From an uncultured Ruminococcus sp. (GTDB taxonomy: Bacteria; Bacillota; Clostridia; Oscillospirales; Acutalibacteraceae): 64,000 bases of DNA. Numbering within the stretch: position 1 is the first letter of the stretch; each line of letters begins with the position of its first letter. Location: positions 1-64,000 of the forward strand of contig CACYTI010000008.1 of assembly GCA_902777275.1 (NCBI GenBank). Reading direction: 5' to 3'. Made by a program: the position numbers and the translations under genes. Shown here one piece after another: positions 33,758 through 42,684 of this stretch. A model generated the notes under the pieces. That model was not told the origin of the DNA. It saw only the letters and a list, made by a program, of their open reading frames with translations, and did not search any database.

Positions 33758-34075
33758 ATGGCTAAGGATATGTTGACCGCGATTTACGAGGCAGAGGAAG
33801 CGTCTGCGCGCCGTGAGAGCGAAGCAAAGGCTAAAGCCGAGCAATCAATCGCCGACGCTAAAAAAGAAGCGGCGTCGCTGATTGAGGCTCGCAAGGCAAA
33901 GGCGGAAGCGGACTCTCGGGCTGAGCTTGACACCGTGCGCGCCGAGAACGACGCACTGCTGAAGAAAACCGCGGCAGAATCAAAAAACGAATGCGCGGCA
34001 ATTTCGGCAACCGCCGAAAAGAACCGCAGCAGGGTAATCAAAACAGCGGCGGAAGCGTTGCTGGGAGGCCGCTGA
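33758..34075 (+). CDS. V-type ATPase peripheral stalk subunit G/H-like
   Basis: A 105-residue protein that is nearly all helical, rich in Ala, Glu and Lys with a heptad pattern (about 10-100). This is the expected form of the G/H subunit which pairs with subunit E to make the peripheral stalk. It is the first gene of the operon, with AAAGGAGAG before ATG. The assignment rests on position, size and composition more than on specific motifs. Confidence 0.75.
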   Translation: MAKDMLTAIYEAEEASARRESEAKAKAEQSIADAKKEAASLIEARKAKAEADSRAELDTVRAENDALLKKTAAESKNECAAISATAEKNRSRVIKTAAEALLGGR

Positions 34076-34157
34076 CCAAACAAAACATTACCCGACGGCT
34101 GACGGCACGCGAGAGCGGTAATGTCTCCGTCGCGGCAAAGACAGAGGTGAGGCCGAA

Positions 34158-36179
34158 TTGGCAAAATTGAAAATGAAAACAGTGAGGATTATCTCCCTTC
34201 GTCAGGACAGAAAGCGGCTGCTTGAGCATTTGCAGGACAGCGCGCTTATGCAGATAACGAAGAGCGAGAAATCCCGCGAGGGCTTCAGGCGCGTCAACGT
34301 CTCGCCGCAAATGCAGGTATTTGAGCGAAACGTTGAGCTCACCGAGCAGGCGCTTAAAATCCTCGACGACGTCAAACCCGAAAAGGCGGGTCTGCTCGCC
34401 TCGTTCAAGGGTCGGCGTGAAATCGATCCCGACGAGATCGGGGTCATCGCCTCAAACGCCAAGCAGGTGATTGAGGTATGCTCACGGATAACGGAGCTTG
34501 ATAAGGAATGCTCCGACAACGCCGCCGAGCGAATCCGCGTCAACACCCAGCTTGCTCAGCTTGAAAGTTGGAAAAAACTGGACATTCCAATGAACACAAC
34601 GGGCACAAAATCGACGGCGGTGTTCATCGGCTCGTTCCCCGAGCAATATAATACGGAACGGCTTAAAACAGCGCTTGCCGCCGAAAACCCGAAGCTTGAA
34701 TTCGAGACGGAGATCCAGTTCAGCGAGCCGGGCATAACAAACGCGGTCATCTTTGCTCCTCAAAGCCAGAAAACAATGGCTGAGGACGCACTGAGGGCTT
34801 TGGGCTTTGCGCGGCCCATGTCCCCCACTCACAAGATCCCCAAGGACAAGGCGGAGCTGCTCAAAAAGAAAAGCCAACGCCTGCTTGAGGAGGACAAAGC
34901 GGCACAGGAGGAAATTGCGTCTTTTGACGAAATGCGCGACAAGATCAAAGCCACGCAGGATTATTTCCGCTTCCGCGCCGACAAGTACAACGTCATAAAT
35001 CATCTTGACCACTCAAAGCACGTGTTTATCATCGAGGGCTTTGTCCCCGAGGAGGACTGCGAAAAGCTTGAAACTCTTTGTTGCAGGGTCGCGACGTGCG
35101 TAGTGGAATTCGGCGAAGCGGGAGACGACGCTCCCGTCAAGCTCAAGAACAACAAATTCGCGGAGCCGGCTCAGGGAATACTTACAATGTACTCCTCGCC
35201 CGGCAAAACCGATATTGACCCCACGCCCGTTTTGGCGTTCTTCTTCTACTTCTTCTTCGGAATGATGTTCTCCGACGCGGGCTACGGAATACTTTTGGTC
35301 ATCGGCACGGGGCTTTTGATAAAGCTTTTCAAGCCCGACAAAAAAATGCACAGCAATCTGAAGCTCTTCCAGTACTGCGGAATATTCACGACCCTGTGGG
35401 GCTTGGCTTACGGAAGTATCTTCGGCGATGCGCCGGCGGCTTTGTACAACCTGTTTGCAAACCCCAAAACGCAAGTGGTTATGGCTCATTCCATCAGCAA
35501 TATGAACGACCCGACGCCCGCCATTCTGCCATGGCCGGTCATCGACCCGCAGAAGGACGCGCTCGTGCTTATGGTTATTTCGATAGCCTTCGGACTTGTC
35601 CATATTTTAGTCGGTATGAGCTGCAAATTCATCATGTGCATGAAGCAGAAGGATTACGCCGGCGCTTTCTTTGACACGGGGCTTTGGATGCTCATGCTCA
35701 TAGGCTTCGCGGTGCTGGCGCTGGGACTTTTCATGGCTCCGGTACTTGTCACGGTGGGCGCGGTGACAGCAATAGCCTGCGCCGTCGGACTTATTCTGAC
35801 ACAGGGACGCGGCAAAAAGGGAATCGTCGGAAAAGCGGTGGGCGGTCTCGCCTCGCTATACGACATCACAAGCTACATCTCCGATCTGCTTTCCTACTCC
35901 CGTCTGCTGGCGCTCGGACTGACCACGGGCGTAATGGCTCAGGTGTTCAACAAGCTCGCCACAATGATGGGCACAAACATTTTGGGAATAGTATTTTTGC
36001 TGGTAATTCTAATTGCCGGTCACTTGATCAACATCGGTCTGAACGCGCTGGGCTCTTACGTGCACACAATGCGTTTGCAGTATGTTGAAATGTTCAGTAA
36101 ATTTTATGAGGGCGGCGGAAAAGAGTTTGAGCCGTTTTCATTAAACAGTAAATATATCAAAATTCAGGAGGACAAATAA
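34158..36179 (+). CDS. ntpI: V-type ATP synthase subunit I (a)
   Basis: A 673-residue membrane subunit forming the ion half-channels next to the rotor ring. The N-terminal ~330 residues are cytoplasmic with coiled coils; the rest has seven to eight helices, beginning FFFYFFFGMMFSDAGYGILL and including ISDLLSYSRLLALGLTTGVMAQVFNKL, whose Arg is the stator arginine of this family. The C-terminus ENKLF-like segment reads EMFSKFYEGGGKEFEPF, as in NtpI/AtpI homologues. Start is TTG 34158 after AGAGGTGAGG; an 80-bp gap with a GGTAATGT-type hairpin precedes it. Confidence 0.95.
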   Translation: MAKLKMKTVRIISLRQDRKRLLEHLQDSALMQITKSEKSREGFRRVNVSPQMQVFERNVELTEQALKILDDVKPEKAGLLASFKGRREIDPDEIGVIASNAKQVIEVCSRITELDKECSDNAAERIRVNTQLAQLESWKKLDIPMNTTGTKSTAVFIGSFPEQYNTERLKTALAAENPKLEFETEIQFSEPGITNAVIFAPQSQKTMAEDALRALGFARPMSPTHKIPKDKAELLKKKSQRLLEEDKAAQEEIASFDEMRDKIKATQDYFRFRADKYNVINHLDHSKHVFIIEGFVPEEDCEKLETLCCRVATCVVEFGEAGDDAPVKLKNNKFAEPAQGILTMYSSPGKTDIDPTPVLAFFFYFFFGMMFSDAGYGILLVIGTGLLIKLFKPDKKMHSNLKLFQYCGIFTTLWGLAYGSIFGDAPAALYNLFANPKTQVVMAHSISNMNDPTPAILPWPVIDPQKDALVLMVISIAFGLVHILVGMSCKFIMCMKQKDYAGAFFDTGLWMLMLIGFAVLALGLFMAPVLVTVGAVTAIACAVGLILTQGRGKKGIVGKAVGGLASLYDITSYISDLLSYSRLLALGLTTGVMAQVFNKLATMMGTNILGIVFLLVILIAGHLINIGLNALGSYVHTMRLQYVEMFSKFYEGGGKEFEPFSLNSKYIKIQEDK

Positions 36180-36181
36180 TT

Positions 36182-36661
36182 ATGAATGCTGGAATCTTTT
36201 TTACAATTTTAGGCGCGGCTATCGCAACCGTACTCGCCGGTATCGGCTCGGCTAAGGGCGTCGGCTCTGCCGCTCAGACTTCAATGGGCGTTCTCTCCGA
36301 GAATCCCTCAATGTTCGGTAAAATGCTCGTTCTCACCCTTCTCCCGGGCACACAGGGTCTTTACGGCTTCATCGTAGGCTTCCTTATCCTCGTCAACAGC
36401 GGCGTTCTCGGCGGCGACATTGCCGCTCTTACAGACGCTCAGGGCTACGCATACGCGGGCGCTTCGCTGGCTATCGGCTTCGGCGGACTGTTCTCGGGTA
36501 TCGCCCAGGGAAAGGCGGCTGTTTCCGGTATCGCCATGACAGCCAAGGACGAGAAAAACTTCTCCAAGGGCATGGTTTCCGTAACGCTCGTTGAAATTTA
36601 CGCTCTGCTCTCGTTCATCGTTTCTCTGCTCGTTGTACTTCAGATCACCAACTTCAAATAA
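36182..36661 (+). CDS. ntpK: V-type ATP synthase subunit K (rotor ring)
   Basis: A 159-residue, four-helix proteolipid, a duplicated c-type hairpin. The rotor glutamate is in VTLVEIYALLSF (helix 4). LPGTQGLYGF in helix 2 and GIAQGKAA in helix 3 match the Na+-ligand residues (Thr, Gln, Tyr, Gln, Glu) known from the Enterococcus hirae Na+-ATPase, suggesting Na+ rather than H+ coupling. It starts 2 bp after ntpI, with AGGAGG inside the ntpI end. Confidence 0.96.
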   Translation: MNAGIFFTILGAAIATVLAGIGSAKGVGSAAQTSMGVLSENPSMFGKMLVLTLLPGTQGLYGFIVGFLILVNSGVLGGDIAALTDAQGYAYAGASLAIGFGGLFSGIAQGKAAVSGIAMTAKDEKNFSKGMVSVTLVEIYALLSFIVSLLVVLQITNFK

Positions 36662-36774
36662 TTCCGTTTACGGCAGAATTGTAAATGAATTTACGGTACC
36701 CGGCAAGCGGCTCCGCGACTCTTTCGCGGCAGACACGGCTTGCGACAACGACGATGAAAGGATGGTGAGTCTGA

Positions 36775-37356
36775 ATGAACGGCAGTGAAAGAATCCTGAG
36801 CCGTATTAAATCAGACTGCGACGAAAGCGTCAGGGCAATTGAGAAGCACGCTCAGGCGGAACGCGGTCGCATTATAGCCGCCGCTCAGCACGACGCCGAC
36901 AAAAGCGCCGCCGAAATTGCCGAAAAGACAGCTCAACTGAGCGCGCGCGCCAAAACCTCGGCGCAAAGCCGCGCCCAGCTTGAAAAACGCAACGCTCTGC
37001 TAAAACAGCGCAGAATTGAAATTGACAAAACCGTTTCGGGTCTTGAGGAATATCTGCTCAACCAAAATGATTACGATTATTTTGAGTCGATCTACAGCCT
37101 TGCCGCAACGCTCAGCGGCAAAAGCGGCGTGGTGTTCCTCAACAAAAAAGACCTCGACCGCAAGCCCAATAACTTTGAAAAAAGGCTCAAGGCGGCAGGG
37201 CTTGACGCAACGGTCAGCTCCGCGCCCGCGGATATAAGCGGCGGCTTTATCCTTAAATGCGGCGACGTGGAAGAAAACATGGAATTTTCCGCCATAATCA
37301 ACTCTCGGCGCGACGAAATAGAAGACCTCATCAACAAAGAGCTTTTCGCGCGGTAA
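36775..37356 (+). CDS. ntpE: V-type ATP synthase subunit E
   Basis: A 193-residue peripheral stalk subunit: a long N-terminal helix (about 1-90, heavy in Ala, Glu, Arg), then a globular C-terminal domain ending SGGFILKCGDVEENMEFSAI, with the SGG-hydrophobic motif typical of subunit E. AAAGGATGGTGAG lies before the ATG. A 113-bp gap after ntpK holds a GC-rich stem-loop region. Confidence 0.88.
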   Translation: MNGSERILSRIKSDCDESVRAIEKHAQAERGRIIAAAQHDADKSAAEIAEKTAQLSARAKTSAQSRAQLEKRNALLKQRRIEIDKTVSGLEEYLLNQNDYDYFESIYSLAATLSGKSGVVFLNKKDLDRKPNNFEKRLKAAGLDATVSSAPADISGGFILKCGDVEENMEFSAIINSRRDEIEDLINKELFAR

Positions 37357-37365
37357 GGGGGATAT

Positions 37366-38340
37366 ATGGCATTATCATACGAATTCTCCATAGGCTCGGT
37401 GCGCGCCAGAGAAACAAGGCTTTTTACCAAAGCCGACGTAGAACAGTTTCTTGCATGCAGAACCGTCGATGAGCTTTGCCGAACCCTGAGCGACAAGGGC
37501 TACGGCACCGGCGCAGACTTTGACGAAATCGCGGAGAACCACATGAACGGCGTTTGGGAATACCTTAAAAGCATAGCGCCCGACTTCTCTGTTTTTTCGC
37601 CGTTTCTCATTCAGAACGACGTGCACAACTTTAAAATCGTGTTAAAGGGCGTTATGTCCGCGCGCGACTACTACACCGCGCTGCTGATAACCCCCTGCAC
37701 GGTCGAGCACAGCGAAATCATAAACGCGGTTGAGCACCGCAACATGAAGAGCCTTCCCGAGTGGATGATCGTTCCCGCGGAAAAGGCATACGACCTCCTT
37801 GCGCACACGGGAGACGCGCGCGCCTCCGACGCCGTGCTTGACAAGGCGGTCATGCTGGAAATGCTCCGGCTCAGCAAAGGCTTCCGCTCAAATTTCTTAG
37901 TAGAATACTTTAAAACACTCGTTTTTTACAACTGTGTTAAAATTTCCATTCGCGCCGCACGTACCGGCGCAGACAGACATTACCTCAAAACCGCCATGCC
38001 GCGCTTTGAGGGCTTTGACCGCGACAAGGTGATCGCCGCCGCGGTAAAAGGGCTTGACGCCCTGCTCGAAACGCTCGCCAAAAGCGACGACTTCGGATGC
38101 AGAGCCGCCGTGGAGCAGTACAAAAAATCACCCTCGGCCTTTGAAAAGTTTGTGGACGACAAGCTGATAATTTTGGCAAAAGAAAGCTGCAAACGCACCT
38201 GCGAGGGAGCCGAACCGATGCTCGGATATTATCTGGGCGAGGAGGCTCAGAAAAAAGTGCTGCACATCATAGCCTGCGGAATAAAAACAAATACCGACAC
38301 AGATATTATAAGGGAAAGGCTGCGTGAGATCTATGGCTAA
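37366..38340 (+). CDS. ntpC: V-type ATP synthase subunit C
   Basis: A 324-residue subunit C (d-type), the socket linking the central shaft to the rotor ring. Typical N-terminus YEFSIGSVRARETRLFTKADVEQFLACRTVDELCRTLSDKGYG; mostly helical. It ends by overlapping the start of ntpF (ATGGCTAA). Confidence 0.93.
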   Translation: MALSYEFSIGSVRARETRLFTKADVEQFLACRTVDELCRTLSDKGYGTGADFDEIAENHMNGVWEYLKSIAPDFSVFSPFLIQNDVHNFKIVLKGVMSARDYYTALLITPCTVEHSEIINAVEHRNMKSLPEWMIVPAEKAYDLLAHTGDARASDAVLDKAVMLEMLRLSKGFRSNFLVEYFKTLVFYNCVKISIRAARTGADRHYLKTAMPRFEGFDRDKVIAAAVKGLDALLETLAKSDDFGCRAAVEQYKKSPSAFEKFVDDKLIILAKESCKRTCEGAEPMLGYYLGEEAQKKVLHIIACGIKTNTDTDIIRERLREIYG

Positions 38341-38656
38341 AAATATTGCCGTTATCGGCGACGGCGAAAGCATAAAGGGCTTTTCCGCCGTGGGGCTCGA
38401 CATTTACCCCTGCGACGACGCAGCCGAAGCGGGCACGCTGCTCAGGCGCGTTGCCGACAGCGACCGCTACGCCGTGATATATGTGACCGAAACCGTTTAT
38501 TATGCCGCGGACAAGGCGCGGGCGCGCTACGAGGAGAGACTGATCCCCGCCATTATCCCGATCCCGGGAGTGACGGGCAACCGCGGCACAGGCGTTAAAC
38601 GCCTGTCGGCATTTGTGGAAAAGGCAGTCGGCTCCGACATAATCTTCAACGATTGA
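38333..38656 (+). CDS. ntpF: V-type ATP synthase subunit F
   Basis: A 107-residue central-shaft subunit. Family pattern [30 protein letters not shown] and IPAIIPIPG. Start at ATG 38333, overlapping the ntpC stop; a GTG at 38324 is possible but has no better ribosome site. Confidence 0.93.
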   Translation: MAKNIAVIGDGESIKGFSAVGLDIYPCDDAAEAGTLLRRVADSDRYAVIYVTETVYYAADKARARYEERLIPAIIPIPGVTGNRGTGVKRLSAFVEKAVGSDIIFND

Positions 38657-38666
38657 GGTGTATAAT

Positions 38667-40433
38667 TTGAAATCAGGAATCATAACAAAGGTCGCGGGCC
38701 CTCTGGTTATCGCGGAGGGAATGCGCGACGCTAATATGTATGACGTTGTGCGCGTTAGCAGCAAGCGTCTGATCGGTGAAATAATCGAGATGCACGGCGA
38801 CCGCGCTTCCATTCAGGTTTATGAGGAAACCTCCGGTCTCGGCCCCGGAGAAACCGTTGTATCAACAGGCGCTCCGCTGTCGGTTGAGCTCGGTCCCGGA
38901 CTTATCGGCGCTATCTACGACGGTATCCAGCGTCCGCTCGACGAAATAATGAAGGTCGCAGGCACAAACCTCAAGCGCGGCGTAGACGTTCCTTCGCTGA
39001 ACCACAGCAAGAAATGGAAGTTTGAGCCCGTTGCCAAGACCGGCGACAAGCTAAAGGCGGGCGACATTTTGGGAACCGTCCGCGAAACCGCCGCCGTGCT
39101 GCATAAAATTTTGGTGCCGAACAAAATCAACGGCACTGTCAAAAAAATACAAGCGGGCGAATTCACGCTCGACGACCCCGTTGCCGTAATCAAAACAGAC
39201 GACGGCGACAAGGAAGTAAAAATGTTCACAACATGGCCTGTCCGTGTGGGCAGACCCTACAAAAAGAAGCTCTCGCCCGACATTCTGCTCACCACGGGTC
39301 AGCGCCCGATCGACACTCTCTTCCCGCTCGCTAAGGGCGGCGTGGCGGCTGTTCCCGGTCCGTTCGGCTCGGGCAAGACCGTTGTTCAGCACCAGCTCGC
39401 GAAGTGGGCGGCGGCTGACATCATCGTATACATCGGCTGCGGTGAGCGCGGCAACGAGATGACCGACGTTCTCAACGAATTCCCCGAGCTGAAAGACCCG
39501 CGCACGGGCAACTCGCTCATGGAGCGCACGGTGCTCATAGCCAACACCTCCGATATGCCCGTTGCGGCGCGCGAGGCTTCTATCTACACGGGAATCACTA
39601 TCGCCGAATACTTCCGCGACATGGGCTACACCGTTGCGCTCATGGCTGACTCGACCTCCCGCTGGGCTGAGGCTCTGCGCGAAATGTCCGGTCGTCTTGA
39701 GGAAATGCCCGGTGAAGAAGGCTATCCCGCCTACTTGGGCAGCCGTCTGGCTCAGTTCTACGAAAGAGCCGGCCGTGTTATCGTAAACGGCACCGAGGAC
39801 ACCGAGGGCGCGCTGTCGGTAATCGGCGCGGTATCGCCTCCCGGCGGCGACATCTCCGAGCCTGTTTCGCAGGCTACTCTGAGAATCGTAAAGGTGTTCT
39901 GGGGACTCGACGCTAACCTCGCTTACAAGCGTCACTTCCCCGCCATCAACTGGCTCACCTCTTACTCGCTCTACACCGACCAGCTTGAAAAATGGTTCGC
40001 CGAGAATGCGGCTCCCGATTTTATGAAGCTGCGCGGCAGAATGATGGCACTCTTGCAGGACGAAAGCGAGCTGCAGGAGATCGTTAACCTCGTCGGCATG
40101 GACGCTCTCTCGGCTCCCGACAGACTTAAGCTTGAGAGCGCAAGGTCGATACGCGAGGACTATCTGCACCAGAACGCCTTCGACCCCACCGACACCTACA
40201 CCTCGCTTACAAAGCAGGTGCTTATGATGCGCGCCATTCTCAGCTACTACGACAAGGCGCGCGAAGCTTTGAGCAACGGAGCCAACATCGAAATGCTTGT
40301 TAATATCCCCGTGCGCGAGCGCATCGGACGGTATAAATACGAACCCGAAGACAAGATTCAGGCGGAATTTGAGTCGATCCAGGCTCAGCTTGACGCCGAG
40401 ATCAGCGACGTTTTGAAAAGGAGTGATGACTGA
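38667..40433 (+). CDS. ntpA: V-type ATP synthase catalytic subunit A
   Basis: A 588-residue catalytic subunit. Walker [10 protein letters not shown], Walker B region [32 protein letters not shown], and the non-homologous region before the P-loop that marks A subunits. Start is TTG 38667, six bases after GAGGTG, giving the usual [13 protein letters not shown]-terminus; a GTG at 38658 overlaps the ribosome site. The stop overlaps the ntpB start by one base. Confidence 0.97.
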   Translation: MKSGIITKVAGPLVIAEGMRDANMYDVVRVSSKRLIGEIIEMHGDRASIQVYEETSGLGPGETVVSTGAPLSVELGPGLIGAIYDGIQRPLDEIMKVAGTNLKRGVDVPSLNHSKKWKFEPVAKTGDKLKAGDILGTVRETAAVLHKILVPNKINGTVKKIQAGEFTLDDPVAVIKTDDGDKEVKMFTTWPVRVGRPYKKKLSPDILLTTGQRPIDTLFPLAKGGVAAVPGPFGSGKTVVQHQLAKWAAADIIVYIGCGERGNEMTDVLNEFPELKDPRTGNSLMERTVLIANTSDMPVAAREASIYTGITIAEYFRDMGYTVALMADSTSRWAEALREMSGRLEEMPGEEGYPAYLGSRLAQFYERAGRVIVNGTEDTEGALSVIGAVSPPGGDISEPVSQATLRIVKVFWGLDANLAYKRHFPAINWLTSYSLYTDQLEKWFAENAAPDFMKLRGRMMALLQDESELQEIVNLVGMDALSAPDRLKLESARSIREDYLHQNAFDPTDTYTSLTKQVLMMRAILSYYDKAREALSNGANIEMLVNIPVRERIGRYKYEPEDKIQAEFESIQAQLDAEISDVLKRSDD

Positions 40434-41803
40434 TGCCAAAGGAATACCGCACCATTCGAGAGGTAGCAGGTCCTCTGATGATGATAAGCGACGTTGAAAA
40501 CGTCAAGTACGACGAGTTAGGCGAAATCGAGCTTCCGAGCGGCGAGACCCGCCGCTGCAAGGTGCTTGAGGTCAACGGCACCAACGCTCTTGTTCAGCTT
40601 TTTGACTCCGCCGCCGGAATCAACCTTGCGAACTCAAAGGTACGTTTCCTCGGACGCTCAATGGAGCTGCCCGTTTCACCCGATATGCTTTCACGCGTTT
40701 TTGACGGTCTCGGCAACCCGATAGACGACGGTCCCGCGCTCATTCCCGAAAAGCGCCTCGACGTTAACGGCACGCCGATGAATCCCGCCGCCCGCAACTA
40801 TCCGCAGGAGTTTATCCAGACGGGCGTTTCGGCGATCGACGGTCTTAACACACTTGTAAGAGGTCAGAAGCTGCCTATCTTCTCGGCTTCGGGTCTCCCC
40901 CACGCCCAGCTTGCGGCGCAGATCGCGCGTCAGGCTACGGTTCGCGGCAAGAACGAGCAGTTCGCCGTTGTATTCGCCGCCATGGGTATCACCTTCGAGG
41001 AATCCAACTACTTCGTGCAGTCCTTCCGCGAGACGGGAGCTATCGACCGCACCGTTATGTTCGTCAACCTCGCTAACGACCCCGCTATCGAGCGTATCGC
41101 GACTCCGAAAATGGCGCTCACCGCCGCCGAGTATCTCGCGTTCGATCTGGGAATGCACGTTCTCGTTATTATGACCGACATCACAAACTACGCCGACGCG
41201 CTGCGCGAGGTTTCCGCCGCCCGCAAGGAGGTTCCCGGCAGACGCGGCTATCCCGGCTATATGTACACCGACCTCGCAACTCTGTACGAGAGAGCGGGCA
41301 GACTCCGCGGCAAGGACGGCTCTATCACGCTTATCCCGATCCTCACAATGCCCGAGGACGACAAGACTCACCCGATCCCCGACCTCACGGGCTACATCAC
41401 CGAGGGTCAGATCATTCTCAGCCGTGAGCTTTACCGCAAGGGCGTAACTCCGCCAATCGACGTTTTGCCGTCGCTGTCCCGTCTTAAGGACAAGGGTATC
41501 GGACCCGGCAGAACAAGAAAGGACCACGCGGCTACAATGAACCAGCTTTTCGCGGCATACGCGAGAGGCAAGGACGCCCGCGAGCTTATGGTGATCTTGG
41601 GCGAGGCAGCGCTGACCGACATGGATAAGAAGTACGCCGAATTTGCCGAAGCCTTCGAGAGAGAATACGTCTCACAGGGCTATGAAGCGAACCGCTCGAT
41701 AGAGGACACCCTCGACATCGGCTGGAAGCTGCTTGCCATTCTTCCCCGCTCCGAGCTCAAACGTATCAAGGACGATATGCTCGACGAGTTCTATCCGGGA
41801 TAA
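40433..41803 (+). CDS. ntpB: V-type ATP synthase subunit B
   Basis: A 456-residue regulatory nucleotide-binding subunit, without a canonical P-loop ([17 protein letters not shown] at that position), as expected for [48 protein letters not shown] is the family signature. AAGGAG precedes the ATG; start and ntpA stop share a base (TGATG). Confidence 0.97.
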   Translation: MPKEYRTIREVAGPLMMISDVENVKYDELGEIELPSGETRRCKVLEVNGTNALVQLFDSAAGINLANSKVRFLGRSMELPVSPDMLSRVFDGLGNPIDDGPALIPEKRLDVNGTPMNPAARNYPQEFIQTGVSAIDGLNTLVRGQKLPIFSASGLPHAQLAAQIARQATVRGKNEQFAVVFAAMGITFEESNYFVQSFRETGAIDRTVMFVNLANDPAIERIATPKMALTAAEYLAFDLGMHVLVIMTDITNYADALREVSAARKEVPGRRGYPGYMYTDLATLYERAGRLRGKDGSITLIPILTMPEDDKTHPIPDLTGYITEGQIILSRELYRKGVTPPIDVLPSLSRLKDKGIGPGRTRKDHAATMNQLFAAYARGKDARELMVILGEAALTDMDKKYAEFAEAFEREYVSQGYEANRSIEDTLDIGWKLLAILPRSELKRIKDDMLDEFYPG

Positions 41804-41840
41804 TCATGAATTTTGAAAAAATTCATCTTGAGGTATTAGT

Positions 41841-42503
41841 ATGGCAGTAATGAATGTAAACCCCACGCGAATGCAGCTTACCAAGCTGAAAAAGCAGCTT
41901 GTAACAGCCGTGAGGGGACACAAAATGTTAAAAGACAAGCGCGACGAGCTTATGCGGCGCTTTTTGGAGCTTGTGCGCGAGACCCGCGAGCTGCGCGACA
42001 AGGTTGAGCGCGAGCTTGAAAACTGCAACGCCCACTTTGTGAACGCTTCGGCGGTTATGAGCAAGCAGGCTCTTGACGGCGCGCTGCTCTCCCCAAAGCA
42101 GCAGATAAATCTTGAAATCGACTCCAAAAACGTAATGAGCGTTGAGATCCCTCAGTTTGAGGCGCAGACGCGAACAGCCGACAAGGGAGATATCTTCCCC
42201 TACGGCTTCGCGTTCACCTCGTTTGAGCTTGACGACGCGGTGATGTCGCTTGACAAGGTGCTTCCCGACCTGATCCTGTTAGCGCAGTATGAAAAAAGCT
42301 GCGAGCTTATGTCGGCGGAAATTGAAAAAACGCGCCGCCGCGTTAACTCGCTTGAGCACGTTATGATCCCCCGTTATCAGGAAACTATCAAGTATATCTC
42401 TATGAAGCTTGAGGAAAATGACCGTTCAAGCCGCACCAGACTTATGAAGGTAAAGGATATGCTGCTCGACAAAGCCCACGGCTATTCCGAACGGGCGCAA
42501 TAA
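41841..42503 (+). CDS. ntpD: V-type ATP synthase subunit D
   Basis: A 220-residue central-shaft coiled coil. N-terminal NPTRMQLTKLKKQLVTAVRGHKMLKDKRDEL and C-terminal RRVNSLEHVMIPRYQETIKYISMKLEENDRSSRTRLMKVKDML are the two antiparallel helices of subunit D. Last gene of the operon, followed by a hairpin and a terminator. Confidence 0.96.
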   Translation: MAVMNVNPTRMQLTKLKKQLVTAVRGHKMLKDKRDELMRRFLELVRETRELRDKVERELENCNAHFVNASAVMSKQALDGALLSPKQQINLEIDSKNVMSVEIPQFEAQTRTADKGDIFPYGFAFTSFELDDAVMSLDKVLPDLILLAQYEKSCELMSAEIEKTRRRVNSLEHVMIPRYQETIKYISMKLEENDRSSRTRLMKVKDMLLDKAHGYSERAQ

Positions 42504-42522
42504 TTCTATTTTAGCATTAAAA

Positions 42523-42557
42523 AGGCGCCGGTGGGCGCTCCCTCCCGCTTACGGCGG
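42523..42557 (+). repeat. short relative (D) of the two-hairpin leader element
   Basis: GGCGCCGGTGGGCGCTC (almost the same as element C) followed by CCCGCTTACGGCGGG. Stem 2 is present but its long insert is missing. It lies after ntpD, so in this copy it does not precede a plus-strand gene. Confidence 0.4.
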
Positions 42558-42583
42558 GAAAAACAAGTTTCCTATAAAGTCAA

Positions 42584-42616
42584 AAAGGCTGTCCCAACCC
42601 GGGGCAGCCTTTACGA
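42584..42616. terminator. bidirectional terminator, GGCTGTCCC family copy 1
   Basis: Stem AAAGGCTGTCCC / GGGGCAGCCTTT, preceded by A5 and followed by TTTA. It ends ntpD on plus and the LRR gene on minus. Nearly the same word is the clpC terminator at 52086-52115. Confidence 0.75.
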
Positions 42617-42684
42617 TTATCTATTTATTCCTGATAATGACCCTTGCAAGAATTTAGCAATAAATTATAGTCAAGGATTATTTT

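Noticed and set aside
39051-40439. 462-codon open frame on the minus strand
   Set aside because: Antisense to ntpA, produced by its high-GC codon pattern; no ribosome site or motif.
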